Source: Insulibacter thermoxylanivorax
Lineage (GTDB): Bacteria > Bacillota > Bacilli > Paenibacillales > DA-C8
Assembly (NCBI RefSeq): GCF_015472005.1
Contig: NZ_BMAQ01000009.1
Location: 1-64,000, forward strand
Direction: 5' to 3'
DNA: 64,000 nucleotides
Shown here: piece after piece, positions 9,335 to 17,751 of the stretch
Layout: the number at the start of each line of letters is the position of its first letter
How positions within the stretch are numbered: position 1 is the first letter of the stretch
Position numbers and translations under genes: made by a program
The notes under the pieces: generated by a model
What the model was told of the DNA's origin: nothing
What the model saw: the letters and a program-made list of their open reading frames with translations, nothing else
The model's database searches: none

Positions 9335-10348
9335 ATGTTTAAAACATCCACCGACGGCTACCTAGCACCGGACGCCTTCGATGTGCAGAACCATATCGCC
9401 GTTATTCCATGCGGAGGATTATCCGAAAACAGCATCCTAAAGTGGACTCGCGACCAATTGCAATATTATGTTTCATATATTGTAGAAGGTAAGCCCATCG
9501 ACCGCATGTTCGGCGGCGTCATCTTCAACGGCATTCAGATGCGTGACAAATCCTTCATACATCCGCTGTTCGTCGGTTTCGGAAAACCTTCCCGCAAGCG
9601 AGACTGGCAGCTGTGGATTGAGACCCTGTTCGCCAAGAATGCCAATCTCTACGCATTGTACGATGCGGCTGGCAATTACAAACTAGATGTATGGGTGACG
9701 ATTCCTTATCCGCATACATCACAAAGAGATTTTGGCGAAGTCCGCGATGAGGATCTGGATTTTCGCAAGGAAGCCGATCGTACCCGTGCGATCCGATGGT
9801 GGCTGGACCGTTTCCTGCAACGCTGGAAAAGCGAGACCAAGCTCCATGATAAGCTGACCTTCCGCGGTTTCGTCTGGCAGCGGGAAGCTATCGATGAAGC
9901 CGATGCGGAACTGGTTAAGAAAGTGAACGGGATGATCCATCGGCGCAGCTGCCTCAGCATGTGGCTGCCCAACTACGGATCGAGCGGCGTTATCAACTGG
10001 CGGGACTTCGGCTTCGACATGGCGATCTTAAACAGCAACTATTACGGCAATACGGCCTATGATCATACTTGGATCAACAACACCTGCACCTTCGCCAAAT
10101 ACTACAACAACGGCATTCAGATTAACTATGGCAAGGGATTGATCTATAACGACACGCATCTGCTGGATTATCTAAACCTCGGACTCCCTGAACATAATAA
10201 CTACATGACAAACTCGATGCTCGTCTATCAATTCCCGAACCAGTCACTGGATGTGGTCTATCGCGATAAGTTCGTCGATTACGTCCGTTTGTACACCTTC
10301 ATCAAAGGCCTGTACCAACGCGTGGACTACCCCGGCATCGGTTATTAA
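9335..10348 (+). CDS. DUF4855 domain protein
   Basis: A 337-residue protein recognisable as the DUF4855 family found in Paenibacillus and relatives, whose biochemical function is not established. It has no obvious signal peptide or membrane segment. It is rich in Trp, Tyr and Asn, with VTIPYPH near residue 125 and GIQINYGKGLIYND near 265, a composition seen in carbohydrate-active beta/alpha folds. AAGGAGTG precedes the ATG at 9335; the frame extends upstream to 9245 without a ribosome site. It is the only plus-strand gene among the glycan genes and has a sigma-K-like promoter, so a role in the spore coat is plausible but inferred. Confidence 0.8.
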   Translation: MFKTSTDGYLAPDAFDVQNHIAVIPCGGLSENSILKWTRDQLQYYVSYIVEGKPIDRMFGGVIFNGIQMRDKSFIHPLFVGFGKPSRKRDWQLWIETLFAKNANLYALYDAAGNYKLDVWVTIPYPHTSQRDFGEVRDEDLDFRKEADRTRAIRWWLDRFLQRWKSETKLHDKLTFRGFVWQREAIDEADAELVKKVNGMIHRRSCLSMWLPNYGSSGVINWRDFGFDMAILNSNYYGNTAYDHTWINNTCTFAKYYNNGIQINYGKGLIYNDTHLLDYLNLGLPEHNNYMTNSMLVYQFPNQSLDVVYRDKFVDYVRLYTFIKGLYQRVDYPGIGY

Positions 10349-10878
10349 TTTGAAACCATTGAATCTGTGAGTAAAACCTGTCCGTGTAAATATTGCTTGC
10401 AAGTAAGCACCCGTCAGCGCCAAGGTCAAGCAGTCCTTGGCATTCTGTTTTTTCGCCGATACAGAGGCTTAGAAGATGCAGTCTTAGAAGTGAGTCCTGA
10501 TGAGCATATCTTTGAAAGCAGAGTCCTTCGAATCCCTGGATGCTGGATCCCTAGATGATGAATCCATCGATGCTGAATCGATCGTTTTTGCCGACCCACG
10601 GGCTGATCTCATATTTCGCACTATGAGACAACAGATTTTGTTGATTCACTAGAGAGGATCAACTTCTGCTCGTTGAGACGACACTTTCTGTTGACTCACG
10701 ACTGGATATCAGCATCTGCACCTTGAGACGACACTTTCTGTTGACTCACGACTGGATATCAGCATCTGCACCTTGAGACGACACTTTCTGTTGACTCACA
10801 CTGATCAGTCATTATGTATCCAGAGTCAGCTCTCCTTACTGCTTCGATCAGACAACATACCAAAACTGAACTTCATAA
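10349..10878. other. Long 3' region after the DUF4855 gene
   Basis: 530 bp with no gene. Bases 10520-10590 hold short GGATGCTGGATCC and GATGCTGAATCG near-repeats. Bases 10624-10800 hold the family B array. A terminator hairpin follows at 10879. If the DUF4855 transcript runs to that hairpin, the array lies inside its 3' untranslated region. Confidence 0.65.
10624..10800. repeat. Family B palindromic repeat array, copy 1 (4 units, exact 50-bp period)
   Basis: Units begin TGAGAC at 10624, 10674, 10724 and 10774. Each is about 25 bp, starts TGAGACRACA and ends TGTTGAYTCA, and forms a near-palindrome. The second and third copies are identical over the whole 50 bp, including the spacer, which points to recent duplication. 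The first copy differs but keeps pairing arms (CAACA against TGTTG). The spacer includes CTGGATATCAGCATCTGCAC. Function unknown. Confidence 0.9.
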
Positions 10879-10916
10879 AAATAAGGCCTTTCTTCCCAAG
10901 AAGAGAGGCCTTATTT
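10879..10916. terminator. Bidirectional Rho-independent terminator
   Basis: AAATAAGGCCT and AGGCCTTATTT form a long stem around a loop near CCCAAG, with A and T runs on both sides. It can serve both the plus-strand DUF4855 gene and the minus-strand collagen-like gene that converge here. Confidence 0.8.
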
Positions 10917-10975
10917 ATCTGCACTATTCGTCCAGTCCAGCTGTTAATGAATCAACATAGATTCTACGTTAATTA

Positions 10976-12046
10976 TTAGTCATCCAAGCGTATAATCGTT
11001 AACCCTGCTCCTAATCCATCTTGAAGGGTAACTAACTCAGCCAATCCGAATAATTCGAGAGTAAGCGTGTCATTAGCTGCCAGTGTTACGATTGCTTCAC
11101 CATTCAGGGAGGAAGCGGATAATGCCGGAGCACGCGTTAACTCATCGACGGGCGCACCATTTATCGTAACCCTTGCCCCCAAGAGCAGCGCTGCTGTCAG
11201 GTTGACATTGAAGTGGATATAGTAGCGCCCTGCAAGAGTAACAGTAAATACTGTATTTGTTCCGTTAACCGTGATGTTGTTCAAGTTCTGCGCATCGGGC
11301 AGCGGGACCGGTGTTCCACCTAAGATAACCGTAATTGAAGGCCCTGAGGTATTAGCTGCAAATCCGGATGTTTCGGTAAAACTGATCCCTGTCGGACCCG
11401 TCGGACCTGTCGCACCGGTCGGACCTGTCGCGCCAGTCGGACCTGTAGCACCTGTCGCACCTGTCGCACCTGTTGCACCTGTCGCACCTGTTGCACCTGT
11501 CGCACCTGTCGGACCCGTCGCGCCTGTCGCGCCAGTCGGACCTGTCGGACCTGTCGGTCCGATCACGCCCGTTCCTAGTGCTGCTAACAGCGACACATCA
11601 TCAACCAGCACGTCCGAGCTTACCGGTCGTGGAAGCTTATTGATCAATACGAAGACATAAGCGGCGTTAGCAGGCGCAGGACCCGCCGTTGAGTAGAACT
11701 CCGTCCAGCCGTCCGTATCGACATTCGGAAGTCTGCCGTCATCGATCACATCGATGAGCTGATATTCTATAAAATTAAATGCAGCATCATAATATTCCAC
11801 GCTTAGACTGACAGCAGGGCTCTCTCCGGGTCCGCGGCTGGAGAGGGACACGAGCAGTTCGAAATTCTCTCCAGGACTAACCGGTGCGATCTGGTAGATA
11901 AACGAGTTGATCGGACCGCCGGGCATCAGTACACTGAAGAAACCCAAATGGCTGTAATCGCGGGTAATCGTTGCATTGAACGGCACGAAAGGACTGAAGT
12001 CACCCGTTTCGAAACTGCCGTTAACGATGCGATTATCGATCGTCAA
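10976..12046 (-). CDS. Collagen-like protein with NTTRR-F1-type N-terminal domain
   Basis: A 356-residue protein in three parts. Residues 1-160 are a beta-sandwich-like domain beginning near [12 protein letters not shown] and including VLINKLPRP and [11 protein letters not shown], as in NTTRR-F1 domain proteins. Residues about 165-235 are GPTGATG collagen repeats rich in Thr, a usual site of O-glycosylation. The C-terminal 120 residues resemble the C1q/TNF-like trimerisation domain of BclA-type exosporium proteins. The start chosen is TTG at 12046, 6 nt after AAGGGGTG, giving [14 protein letters not shown]; the frame is open to 12136. It sits inside the glycan cluster and may be the protein those enzymes decorate. 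The spore location is inferred. Confidence 0.8.
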   Translation of the reverse strand: MTIDNRIVNGSFETGDFSPFVPFNATITRDYSHLGFFSVLMPGGPINSFIYQIAPVSPGENFELLVSLSSRGPGESPAVSLSVEYYDAAFNFIEYQLIDVIDDGRLPNVDTDGWTEFYSTAGPAPANAAYVFVLINKLPRPVSSDVLVDDVSLLAALGTGVIGPTGPTGPTGATGATGPTGATGATGATGATGATGATGATGPTGATGPTGATGPTGPTGISFTETSGFAANTSGPSITVILGGTPVPLPDAQNLNNITVNGTNTVFTVTLAGRYYIHFNVNLTAALLLGARVTINGAPVDELTRAPALSASSLNGEAIVTLAANDTLTLELFGLAELVTLQDGLGAGLTIIRLDD

Positions 12047-12101
12047 CCGTCTCACCCCTTCTTGCGTTAAAGTGTTCCATGCTGAGCATGAAACCTTATA
12101 C

Positions 12102-12128
12102 ACCATATGAGGCTTCGACAGTACTTGT
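12102..12128 (-). promoter_or_regulatory. Candidate sigma-K promoter of the collagen-like gene
   Basis: On the minus strand AC at 12127-12128, 17 bp, then CATATGGT at 12102-12109 fits the late-sporulation consensus (AC, about 16-17 bp, CATAnnnT). It lies 56 bp upstream of the TTG start. Short consensus, moderate confidence. Confidence 0.35.
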
Positions 12129-12216
12129 CCCGGCACTTGGCAATGTCATTTCGCTCATTTTTTCTTCTAACCCGTCATCCGCCCCGCACCGAACCGCAGC
12201 AGCATTGGACATAAGA

Positions 12217-12268
12217 GCAAAAAAATCAGACCCTGCATCATCGTACGAAAAATGGCAGGATCTGATCA
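12217..12268 (-). terminator. Rho-independent terminator after glycosyltransferase paralogue 4
   Basis: On the minus strand TCAGATCCTGC pairs with GCAGGGTCTGA and is followed by seven T. It ends the minus-strand unit running from 17423 and isolates it from the collagen-like gene. Confidence 0.85.
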
Positions 12269-12293
12269 ATCAGTTCCCTCGTCCTTCCAGCCT

Positions 12294-13289
12294 TTATTGC
12301 TCCACATCCAATTCGCGGTAGATTCGCTCCAATTGGTCCACGACCACTTCCTTCGCATGATACGCTTCCGCATAAGCCCTGCCCCGGTGTCCAATCTCCT
12401 CGCGCAGCGCTTCGTTATCCAGCAGCTCGGCTAATTTGTCTTTCAGATTATCAGGATTCGCATTCATCACCGGCAGCTCCGGCGGGAAAGTCGGCACCAG
12501 ATCATCCCGGATGAAGGTGATGACCGGCTTGCCCAGCGCCATCGCCTCCACGCAGAGCAGCCCGTAGGAGCCGCATAAGATCTGATCGATGATCAGGTCT
12601 GCCTCCGCATACCGCTTAATGGCCTCCTCATGTTTCGTCTTCTCGATGCGCCGGTATTCGAAGTCATATTGTTGCTGCAGGGCATATATCGCTTCCTCGA
12701 TCACCTTCGTACCCTTAAAATCCGGATTCGTCGGCGCATGCAGGATCAGCATACGGTCGTGCCGTTTAGGCCTCGCTAATCCCTTGAACTTCGACAGATC
12801 GATGGCGATCGGCAGGATATGCACCTTCTTATAGTAAGGCTTCACATAGGCCGCCACCTCGCGATCCTGGACGATCGCTTCATGCACATATTGCGAGATC
12901 TTGCTAAGCCGTTCATGGATCACTTCATTGGGCGGAGAATCGCCGGTATAGACATAAGGATTGTGCACTCGCGCTTGATCATGGAAGCGGACGTCGTTGC
13001 CCCAGTGATGCATGATGATCTTCTTGCCCTTCTCACGGATCAAGGGGAGATCCGCATAGTCCTTCAGCAAACTGCTCGCATAATGAAAATGAAACACATC
13101 AAATTCCTCGATCAACTGCTCATGCTGAGCCGCGATTTCTTCCTCACTGGTATTCACTAGATGCTCCTCGTAACCAAGATACGAATGAAAGCTGTTGTAC
13201 GCCTTCGCATCGTATCCGCGCCGCTTCAGTTCCCCGCACAGGATGCCCATCTGGCCGGCGATCTCGACCTGACCGTGGAAGATCCTCAC
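12294..13289 (-). CDS. Glycosyltransferase, paralogue 4
   Basis: A 331-residue GT-B enzyme starting MRIFHGQVEIAGQ, with HHWGNDVR, HAPTNPDFKGT and IIDQILCGSYGLLCVEAMALGKP. Like its three paralogues it lacks a signal peptide or membrane segment. It starts with GTG, and this GTGA overlaps the TGA stop of the upstream epimerase, which indicates translational coupling. It is the last gene of a five-gene unit (CgeB-like, aminotransferase, oxidoreductase, epimerase, this gene). The sugar it transfers is unknown. Confidence 0.86.
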   Translation of the reverse strand: MRIFHGQVEIAGQMGILCGELKRRGYDAKAYNSFHSYLGYEEHLVNTSEEEIAAQHEQLIEEFDVFHFHYASSLLKDYADLPLIREKGKKIIMHHWGNDVRFHDQARVHNPYVYTGDSPPNEVIHERLSKISQYVHEAIVQDREVAAYVKPYYKKVHILPIAIDLSKFKGLARPKRHDRMLILHAPTNPDFKGTKVIEEAIYALQQQYDFEYRRIEKTKHEEAIKRYAEADLIIDQILCGSYGLLCVEAMALGKPVITFIRDDLVPTFPPELPVMNANPDNLKDKLAELLDNEALREEIGHRGRAYAEAYHAKEVVVDQLERIYRELDVEQ

Positions 13290-14245
13290 GCCGAATCACC
13301 TCCTCCACGCAGCCAATCATAGGTTCGCCTCAGCCCCGTTCGCAGATCAACAGCGGCCTTCCATCCCAGGGTCTGCTGCAGGTAGGAAGCATCCAGACAG
13401 CGGCGGTAGACGACATCCACCGGTCTTTTGGCTTCATACACAATCGGATAATCACTGCGGCCGGACAGCTCGCCGATCATCGCCGCCAGTTGATTAACAG
13501 AAGTTTCGGTCCCTGTGCCTACATTGAACACCTTGCCGACAGCATCCGGATGCACCGCCGCCAGCAGGATGGCATACAAAGCATCTTCTATAAAGGTAAA
13601 ATCCCGCGTCTGATTCCCATCCCCATAGATCGGCAGCGGCTCCCCATGGTCCATCGCTTCGAAGAATTTAGCCACTACGCCGCAATATGGATTAGAAGCA
13701 ACCTGTCCCGGACCATATACATTTGACAGCCGCAGGATGCTCACCGGCAATTCATACATCTCGTTATACACTTGGCAGTAATGTTCCATGGACAGTTTGC
13801 TCGCCGAATAGGGCAGCGCTGTATGATAGTATGACTCAGGTGTCGGCAGGATCGGAGCGTCCCCATAGATCGAAGCTGTCGAAGTATAGATGAACCTTTG
13901 CAGATGGCTGCAACATTGCTGGGCTTTCTGTAAGAGCAGGTAACCGCCGTAGAGGTTGACATGGTAATCATCATCCATATCCCGTGTTGACATCACGATA
14001 TTACGGCAAGCGAGATGAAAGATCGTATCGACCTTCGGCAGCACCTTCTCAAGCAGCGGACCGTCCACATAAGATCCTTCAATAACATGCAGATGATCCG
14101 ACTTAGGCAGCGCTGCTCTGCTTCCCGTTGACAGATCATCGATCACCGTAATGTGATCCGCGATGGGCAGCAGACGGCGGACGAGCTGCGAACCGACGAA
14201 TCCCGCGCCGCCTGTAACCAGCACCCGTCCGAATCTATGCTCCAT
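13286..14245 (-). CDS. NAD-dependent sugar epimerase/dehydratase (extended SDR)
   Basis: A 319-residue extended short-chain dehydrogenase acting on a nucleotide sugar. It shows the NAD loop TGGAGFVG (11-18), the catalytic pair Tyr146/Lys150 in YSASK, and STASIYG with the active-site Ser/Thr. The overall layout resembles UDP-glucose or UDP-GlcNAc(A) 4-epimerases. ATG at 14245 follows GGGAGGG by 6 nt and the preceding stop by 2 nt. In this cluster it may turn a gluco-configured uronic acid into the galacto form, but the substrate is not visible from sequence. Confidence 0.85.
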   Translation of the reverse strand: MEHRFGRVLVTGGAGFVGSQLVRRLLPIADHITVIDDLSTGSRAALPKSDHLHVIEGSYVDGPLLEKVLPKVDTIFHLACRNIVMSTRDMDDDYHVNLYGGYLLLQKAQQCCSHLQRFIYTSTASIYGDAPILPTPESYYHTALPYSASKLSMEHYCQVYNEMYELPVSILRLSNVYGPGQVASNPYCGVVAKFFEAMDHGEPLPIYGDGNQTRDFTFIEDALYAILLAAVHPDAVGKVFNVGTGTETSVNQLAAMIGELSGRSDYPIVYEAKRPVDVVYRRCLDASYLQQTLGWKAAVDLRTGLRRTYDWLRGGGDSA

Positions 14246-14247
14246 AA

Positions 14248-15309
14248 TTAACCCTCCCATTCCGTCATCATCGTCGTCGCAAAATTCCTAAGCGGCAGTG
14301 AAATCTCCCGCCCCTGCCGGACGGATTCATACAGGGCGAAGATCATCTCCAGCGCCTTGCTGCCATCCCCTGCATCGATGAGCATCTGATCCGCATCTCC
14401 TTCCAGCGCCCGCACATAGGACTCATACATCAACTGATGTTCATCTATCTTAAGTTCATCTTCATCCGGCGGCTGGGCGCCGTCTTCGATGTACCAGCGT
14501 CTGATCTCATTCATCTTAATGCCGCCGATGCTGATTGTTCCCCGTTCGGCGAACAAGGTGACGGCATTGTCGAAGTTGCCGGGCTTCGAGATCGTATTGG
14601 CCTCGATGATCCCGATCCCCCCGCCAGCGAACTGGATGATGCCGGCGGCGATGTCCTCCGTCTCTTTGGGCATCGATGTCCGCGCCATCTTGCCGTAGAC
14701 ATGAACCGCATCACCAAGGAACCATTGGAGCAGATCGATCAGATGGATGCCTTGATTCAGCAGCATGCCGCCGTCCTGTTCCCAAGTTCCGCGCCAATGC
14801 GCTTCTTCATAATAGCGCTTGGAACGCTGCAAACGGATCGTCGCCGTTCCCATGTATACCCGGCCAAGCGCCCCTTGCTCGATCAGGTCTTTGACCCGGC
14901 GCATCAGCGGCCGATAGCGCAGCTGGTGGCAGATCTGTACCTTTAACGCCTTCTCCTCCGCAAGTTGAATGATGTGCTTCGCATCCGCCAAGCTGAGCGT
15001 CATCGGCTTCTCGAGGATCACATGTTTGCCTGCTTGCAAGGCACGCAGGGCCAATTCTGCATGCAAAGCGGAGTGGGTGCAGATCACTATGGCATCGATC
15101 CGATCATCCTGCAGCAGATGATCGACATCAAGGTGCTGCGAGATCCCTTTGCTGACCCCTCCGCGCATGCGATAGGCCTGCTCAGCCTCGCGCATCCGCT
15201 CTTCGCGGATATCGCACAGGGCCGCGAGCTCCGCTCCGCGGCATGCCGCCAGGGAAGCGATATGCCGGTCAGCGATGCGGCCGCAGCCGATCAAGCCGAA
15301 GCGAATCAA
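14248..15309 (-). CDS. Gfo/Idh/MocA oxidoreductase (WbpB-like)
   Basis: A 353-residue NAD-dependent oxidoreductase with the N-terminal Rossmann loop GLIGCGRIADRH, the catalytic-lysine motif LEKPMT near residue 96, and a C-terminal alpha/beta domain with GIHLIDLLQWFLGD. In the WbpA/B/E/D pathway this family oxidises C3 of UDP-GlcNAc uronic acid to the keto form before transamination. The neighbouring aminotransferase, whose stop overlaps this start (15306-15309), supports that role. The exact substrate is inferred. Confidence 0.85.
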   Translation of the reverse strand: MIRFGLIGCGRIADRHIASLAACRGAELAALCDIREERMREAEQAYRMRGGVSKGISQHLDVDHLLQDDRIDAIVICTHSALHAELALRALQAGKHVILEKPMTLSLADAKHIIQLAEEKALKVQICHQLRYRPLMRRVKDLIEQGALGRVYMGTATIRLQRSKRYYEEAHWRGTWEQDGGMLLNQGIHLIDLLQWFLGDAVHVYGKMARTSMPKETEDIAAGIIQFAGGGIGIIEANTISKPGNFDNAVTLFAERGTISIGGIKMNEIRRWYIEDGAQPPDEDELKIDEHQLMYESYVRALEGDADQMLIDAGDGSKALEMIFALYESVRQGREISLPLRNFATTMMTEWEG

Positions 15310-16418
15310 TGCTCCGGACCTCCTTCCGCTTCCCGCAGCACACGGATCACAACGTCCTGTTCCTCTTCCTTAAGGAAAGGACTGAGCGGCACCGCAAACA
15401 GTCGCTGAGACTTCTGCTCAGCAACCGGATAGTCCCCCCATTGGGATCCCAGATGGCGATAAGCCTCTTGCAGATGCAGCGGCAGCGGATAATAGACCGC
15501 GCTCTGCACCCCTGCTTGCTGCAGCACCCTTAGCATCTCATCGCGCTTCGCCGATTCCAGACAATAGAGATGGTAGATATGCTTCCTGCCCTTCGCCTCC
15601 TGCGGGAGATGAAGATGCGAATGCCCGCTTAACCGCTCGTTATATCGCGCCGCTAATCGGCGGCGCTCAGCGTTCCATCCGTCGAGCTTGCGGAGGCAGA
15701 CGCGCAGGATCGCCGCATGCAGTTCATCCAAACGGCTGTTATAACCGATCCGTTCATGATAGTACTTCTTCTTGCTGCCATGATGCCTTAACTGCCGGAT
15801 CCGCTCCGCGAGCTGGTCATCGTTGGTCGTGATCAGCCCGCCGTCGCCGACCGTTCCTAGGTTCTTCGTGGGGAAGAAGGAGAAACATGCGGCATGCCCG
15901 ATGCTGCCCGCCCGCATCCCGTGATACTCCGCCCCGAAGGCCTGACAGGCATCCTCGATGACCAATAGGCCGTGCCGCTTTGCTATATCCATGATTTCTT
16001 TCATATCTGCGGGCTGACCGAACAGATGGACGGGGATGATCGCCTTGGTGCGCTCCGTGATCGCCTCCTCGAGCCGTTCGACATCGAGGTTGTACGTCTG
16101 CTCATCGATATCAACGAAGACGGGCACCGCCCCTACCCGCGAGATCGCTTCAGCACTGGCGAAGAATGTAAAGGGCGTCGTGATCACCTCATCCCCCGGC
16201 CCGATCCCGCAGGCATCAAGTGTAAGCACCAAGGCATCCGTTCCATTCGCCACGCCGACGGCATGTTTGACACCGAGATAGATGGCCGCTTCAGCTTCCA
16301 ATAAACGCACATTAGGACCTAAGATATAATGACCGGAGTCAATCACCGCTTCGATCTGCGGGATGATCTCATCCTTGATCGACTGAAATTGCCTCTGCAG
16401 ATGTACCAATTCAATCAT
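15306..16418 (-). CDS. DegT/DnrJ/EryC1/StrS aminotransferase (WbpE-like)
   Basis: A 370-residue PLP-dependent sugar aminotransferase. Lys185 in FFPTKNLG is the Schiff-base lysine; EDACQAFGAEY near residue 155 and GYNSRLDELHAAIL near 220 are family landmarks. It moves an amino group, normally from glutamate, to a keto sugar nucleotide, here most likely C3 of a UDP-GlcNAc uronic acid made by the adjacent oxidoreductase. It is the second gene of the unit, starting directly after the CgeB-like gene. Confidence 0.9.
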   Translation of the reverse strand: MIELVHLQRQFQSIKDEIIPQIEAVIDSGHYILGPNVRLLEAEAAIYLGVKHAVGVANGTDALVLTLDACGIGPGDEVITTPFTFFASAEAISRVGAVPVFVDIDEQTYNLDVERLEEAITERTKAIIPVHLFGQPADMKEIMDIAKRHGLLVIEDACQAFGAEYHGMRAGSIGHAACFSFFPTKNLGTVGDGGLITTNDDQLAERIRQLRHHGSKKKYYHERIGYNSRLDELHAAILRVCLRKLDGWNAERRRLAARYNERLSGHSHLHLPQEAKGRKHIYHLYCLESAKRDEMLRVLQQAGVQSAVYYPLPLHLQEAYRHLGSQWGDYPVAEQKSQRLFAVPLSPFLKEEEQDVVIRVLREAEGGPEH

Positions 16419-17423
16419 TCATATAACGCTCCTTTTCATCATTCGCATCCGTTTCCGGACATGAGGCCAAAGCATGGTTAAACGATGCTCAAAGGTATGT
16501 TCCCGCATAACCGCCGCTCTTGCCTTCATCCCAATCCTCAGCCGCTCCTCCGGGTGACGCAGGTAATACTCCACCAGCTCCAGCGTCTCCTCAGGAGAAG
16601 ACGAGAGGACGATCTCCTCTCCCTCCCGGAACAAACGCATGAGTTCCGGCGTCCGGCTGGCGATCATAAACGCTCCTGTGCCCAAGATCTCGAAGGTGCG
16701 CTGCGTCACCTGATCCTCTGCATTTTGCACGCCCAGCATGATCCTGCTCTGATGATAAACTTCCGCCGTGCGTTCGAAGGGCAGGAATCCATGATCCCAT
16801 TCCGGAGGCAACACCAAGCCGAACTCCTCCTGCAGCTGCTGCCGAACCTTCTGCCAGTTCCGTCCCCACACTTCCGTGCGAATCCCGGCCTTAACCAGCG
16901 GAAACAGCAGATGTTTCAAGCTCGTATATCGGTAAGTCCTTACTTCGAGATGTGTGGTACCGACGAAGGATAGATCATAGATCTCTCGGGAAAGATCGGT
17001 CTTAGGCGGAAATAAGCGGGGATTAAGTGCGAAGTTAAAATGAATCGCGGAGAATCCGTGCCGTTGATACATGGGAATGCAATCCGGATGCAGTGTCAAA
17101 ATCAGATCGGGCTTCAATCTCTGCACCACGGGCAGGGAGATGCGGTCATAGTGAATCTTATCCTCCGTTGCCCAATATAAGTGGATCATGTGAAGCCGGT
17201 CGCATAGTTCCCGCAGCCGGACGGGCATCGCCGAGGGACCCTCCTCCCGGCAGCCAACAGTGATTAACAGATCCGGTTTGATCCGTTCTGCAGCTGCCGC
17301 AATCTCTCCATCTTCCCAAGACGGGAGGCAATATACGGCATGCCCTTGCTGCTTCAAAGCATCCCCCAGACTCTGGGTATAGTTCGACAACTCGGTGATG
17401 AACAGAATCTTATAAGGCTCCAT
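16419..17423 (-). CDS. CgeB-like glycosyltransferase
   Basis: A 334-residue protein of the CgeB/spore-maturation glycosyltransferase family. The C-terminal half shows VTQRTFEILGTGAFMI, a usual CgeB signature, followed by FREGEEIV. B. subtilis CgeB is a mother-cell protein that affects the glycosylated outer spore layer. The start is ATG 17423, preceded by AAGGAGGTG at 6 nt; an in-frame upstream ATG at 17486 would add residues that include a duplicated KRSETG. It heads the unit that makes and transfers the amino-uronic sugar. This is the best single clue that the cluster works on the spore. Confidence 0.8.
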   Translation of the reverse strand: MEPYKILFITELSNYTQSLGDALKQQGHAVYCLPSWEDGEIAAAAERIKPDLLITVGCREEGPSAMPVRLRELCDRLHMIHLYWATEDKIHYDRISLPVVQRLKPDLILTLHPDCIPMYQRHGFSAIHFNFALNPRLFPPKTDLSREIYDLSFVGTTHLEVRTYRYTSLKHLLFPLVKAGIRTEVWGRNWQKVRQQLQEEFGLVLPPEWDHGFLPFERTAEVYHQSRIMLGVQNAEDQVTQRTFEILGTGAFMIASRTPELMRLFREGEEIVLSSSPEETLELVEYYLRHPEERLRIGMKARAAVMREHTFEHRLTMLWPHVRKRMRMMKRSVI

Positions 17424-17751
17424 AGCAAACACCTCCTTGTCACCCGTCTCACTGCGCTTACCCGTTTCACTGCGCTTGATGAGCATTCTCTAGAGAATAT
17501 GTGGCGTGGATGAAGATGGAAACGGCTTATGCGGCATAAACGGCTATCCTGTCCTGCCCATTTTGCTTGAGGCTCCGGCGGTCGGTCCCTCGTCCATACA
17601 CGGCGAACTCACCGATCGTTCAGCGGCATCCATGCAGCCAACAAAAAAAAACGCCGGGCTTCTTACCATCAGCCTCGGCGTTTCGTTGATCGTATGTATG
17701 AAAATGTATGACTGCTGCATGCTGAGCGGGCCCCTCAGAACCCATGGGGTC
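17424..17751. other. Spacer between the glycan unit and the IclR gene
   Basis: A tandem 18-bp repeat (CCCGTYTCACTGCGCTTR at 17443 and 17461) sits just upstream of the CgeB-like start. A terminator hairpin lies at 17642-17683. No clear promoter for the 17423 unit was found. Confidence 0.6.
17642..17683 (-). terminator. Rho-independent terminator of the IclR gene
   Basis: On the minus strand AACGCCGAGG and CCCGGCGTT form a stem followed by a run of eight or nine T, 69 bp after the IclR-type regulator stop. Confidence 0.85.

Noticed and set aside
11271-11660. Plus-strand frame with GPVAPV repeats
   Set aside because: It is the reverse strand of the collagen repeat, so the repeat pattern is inherited from it.
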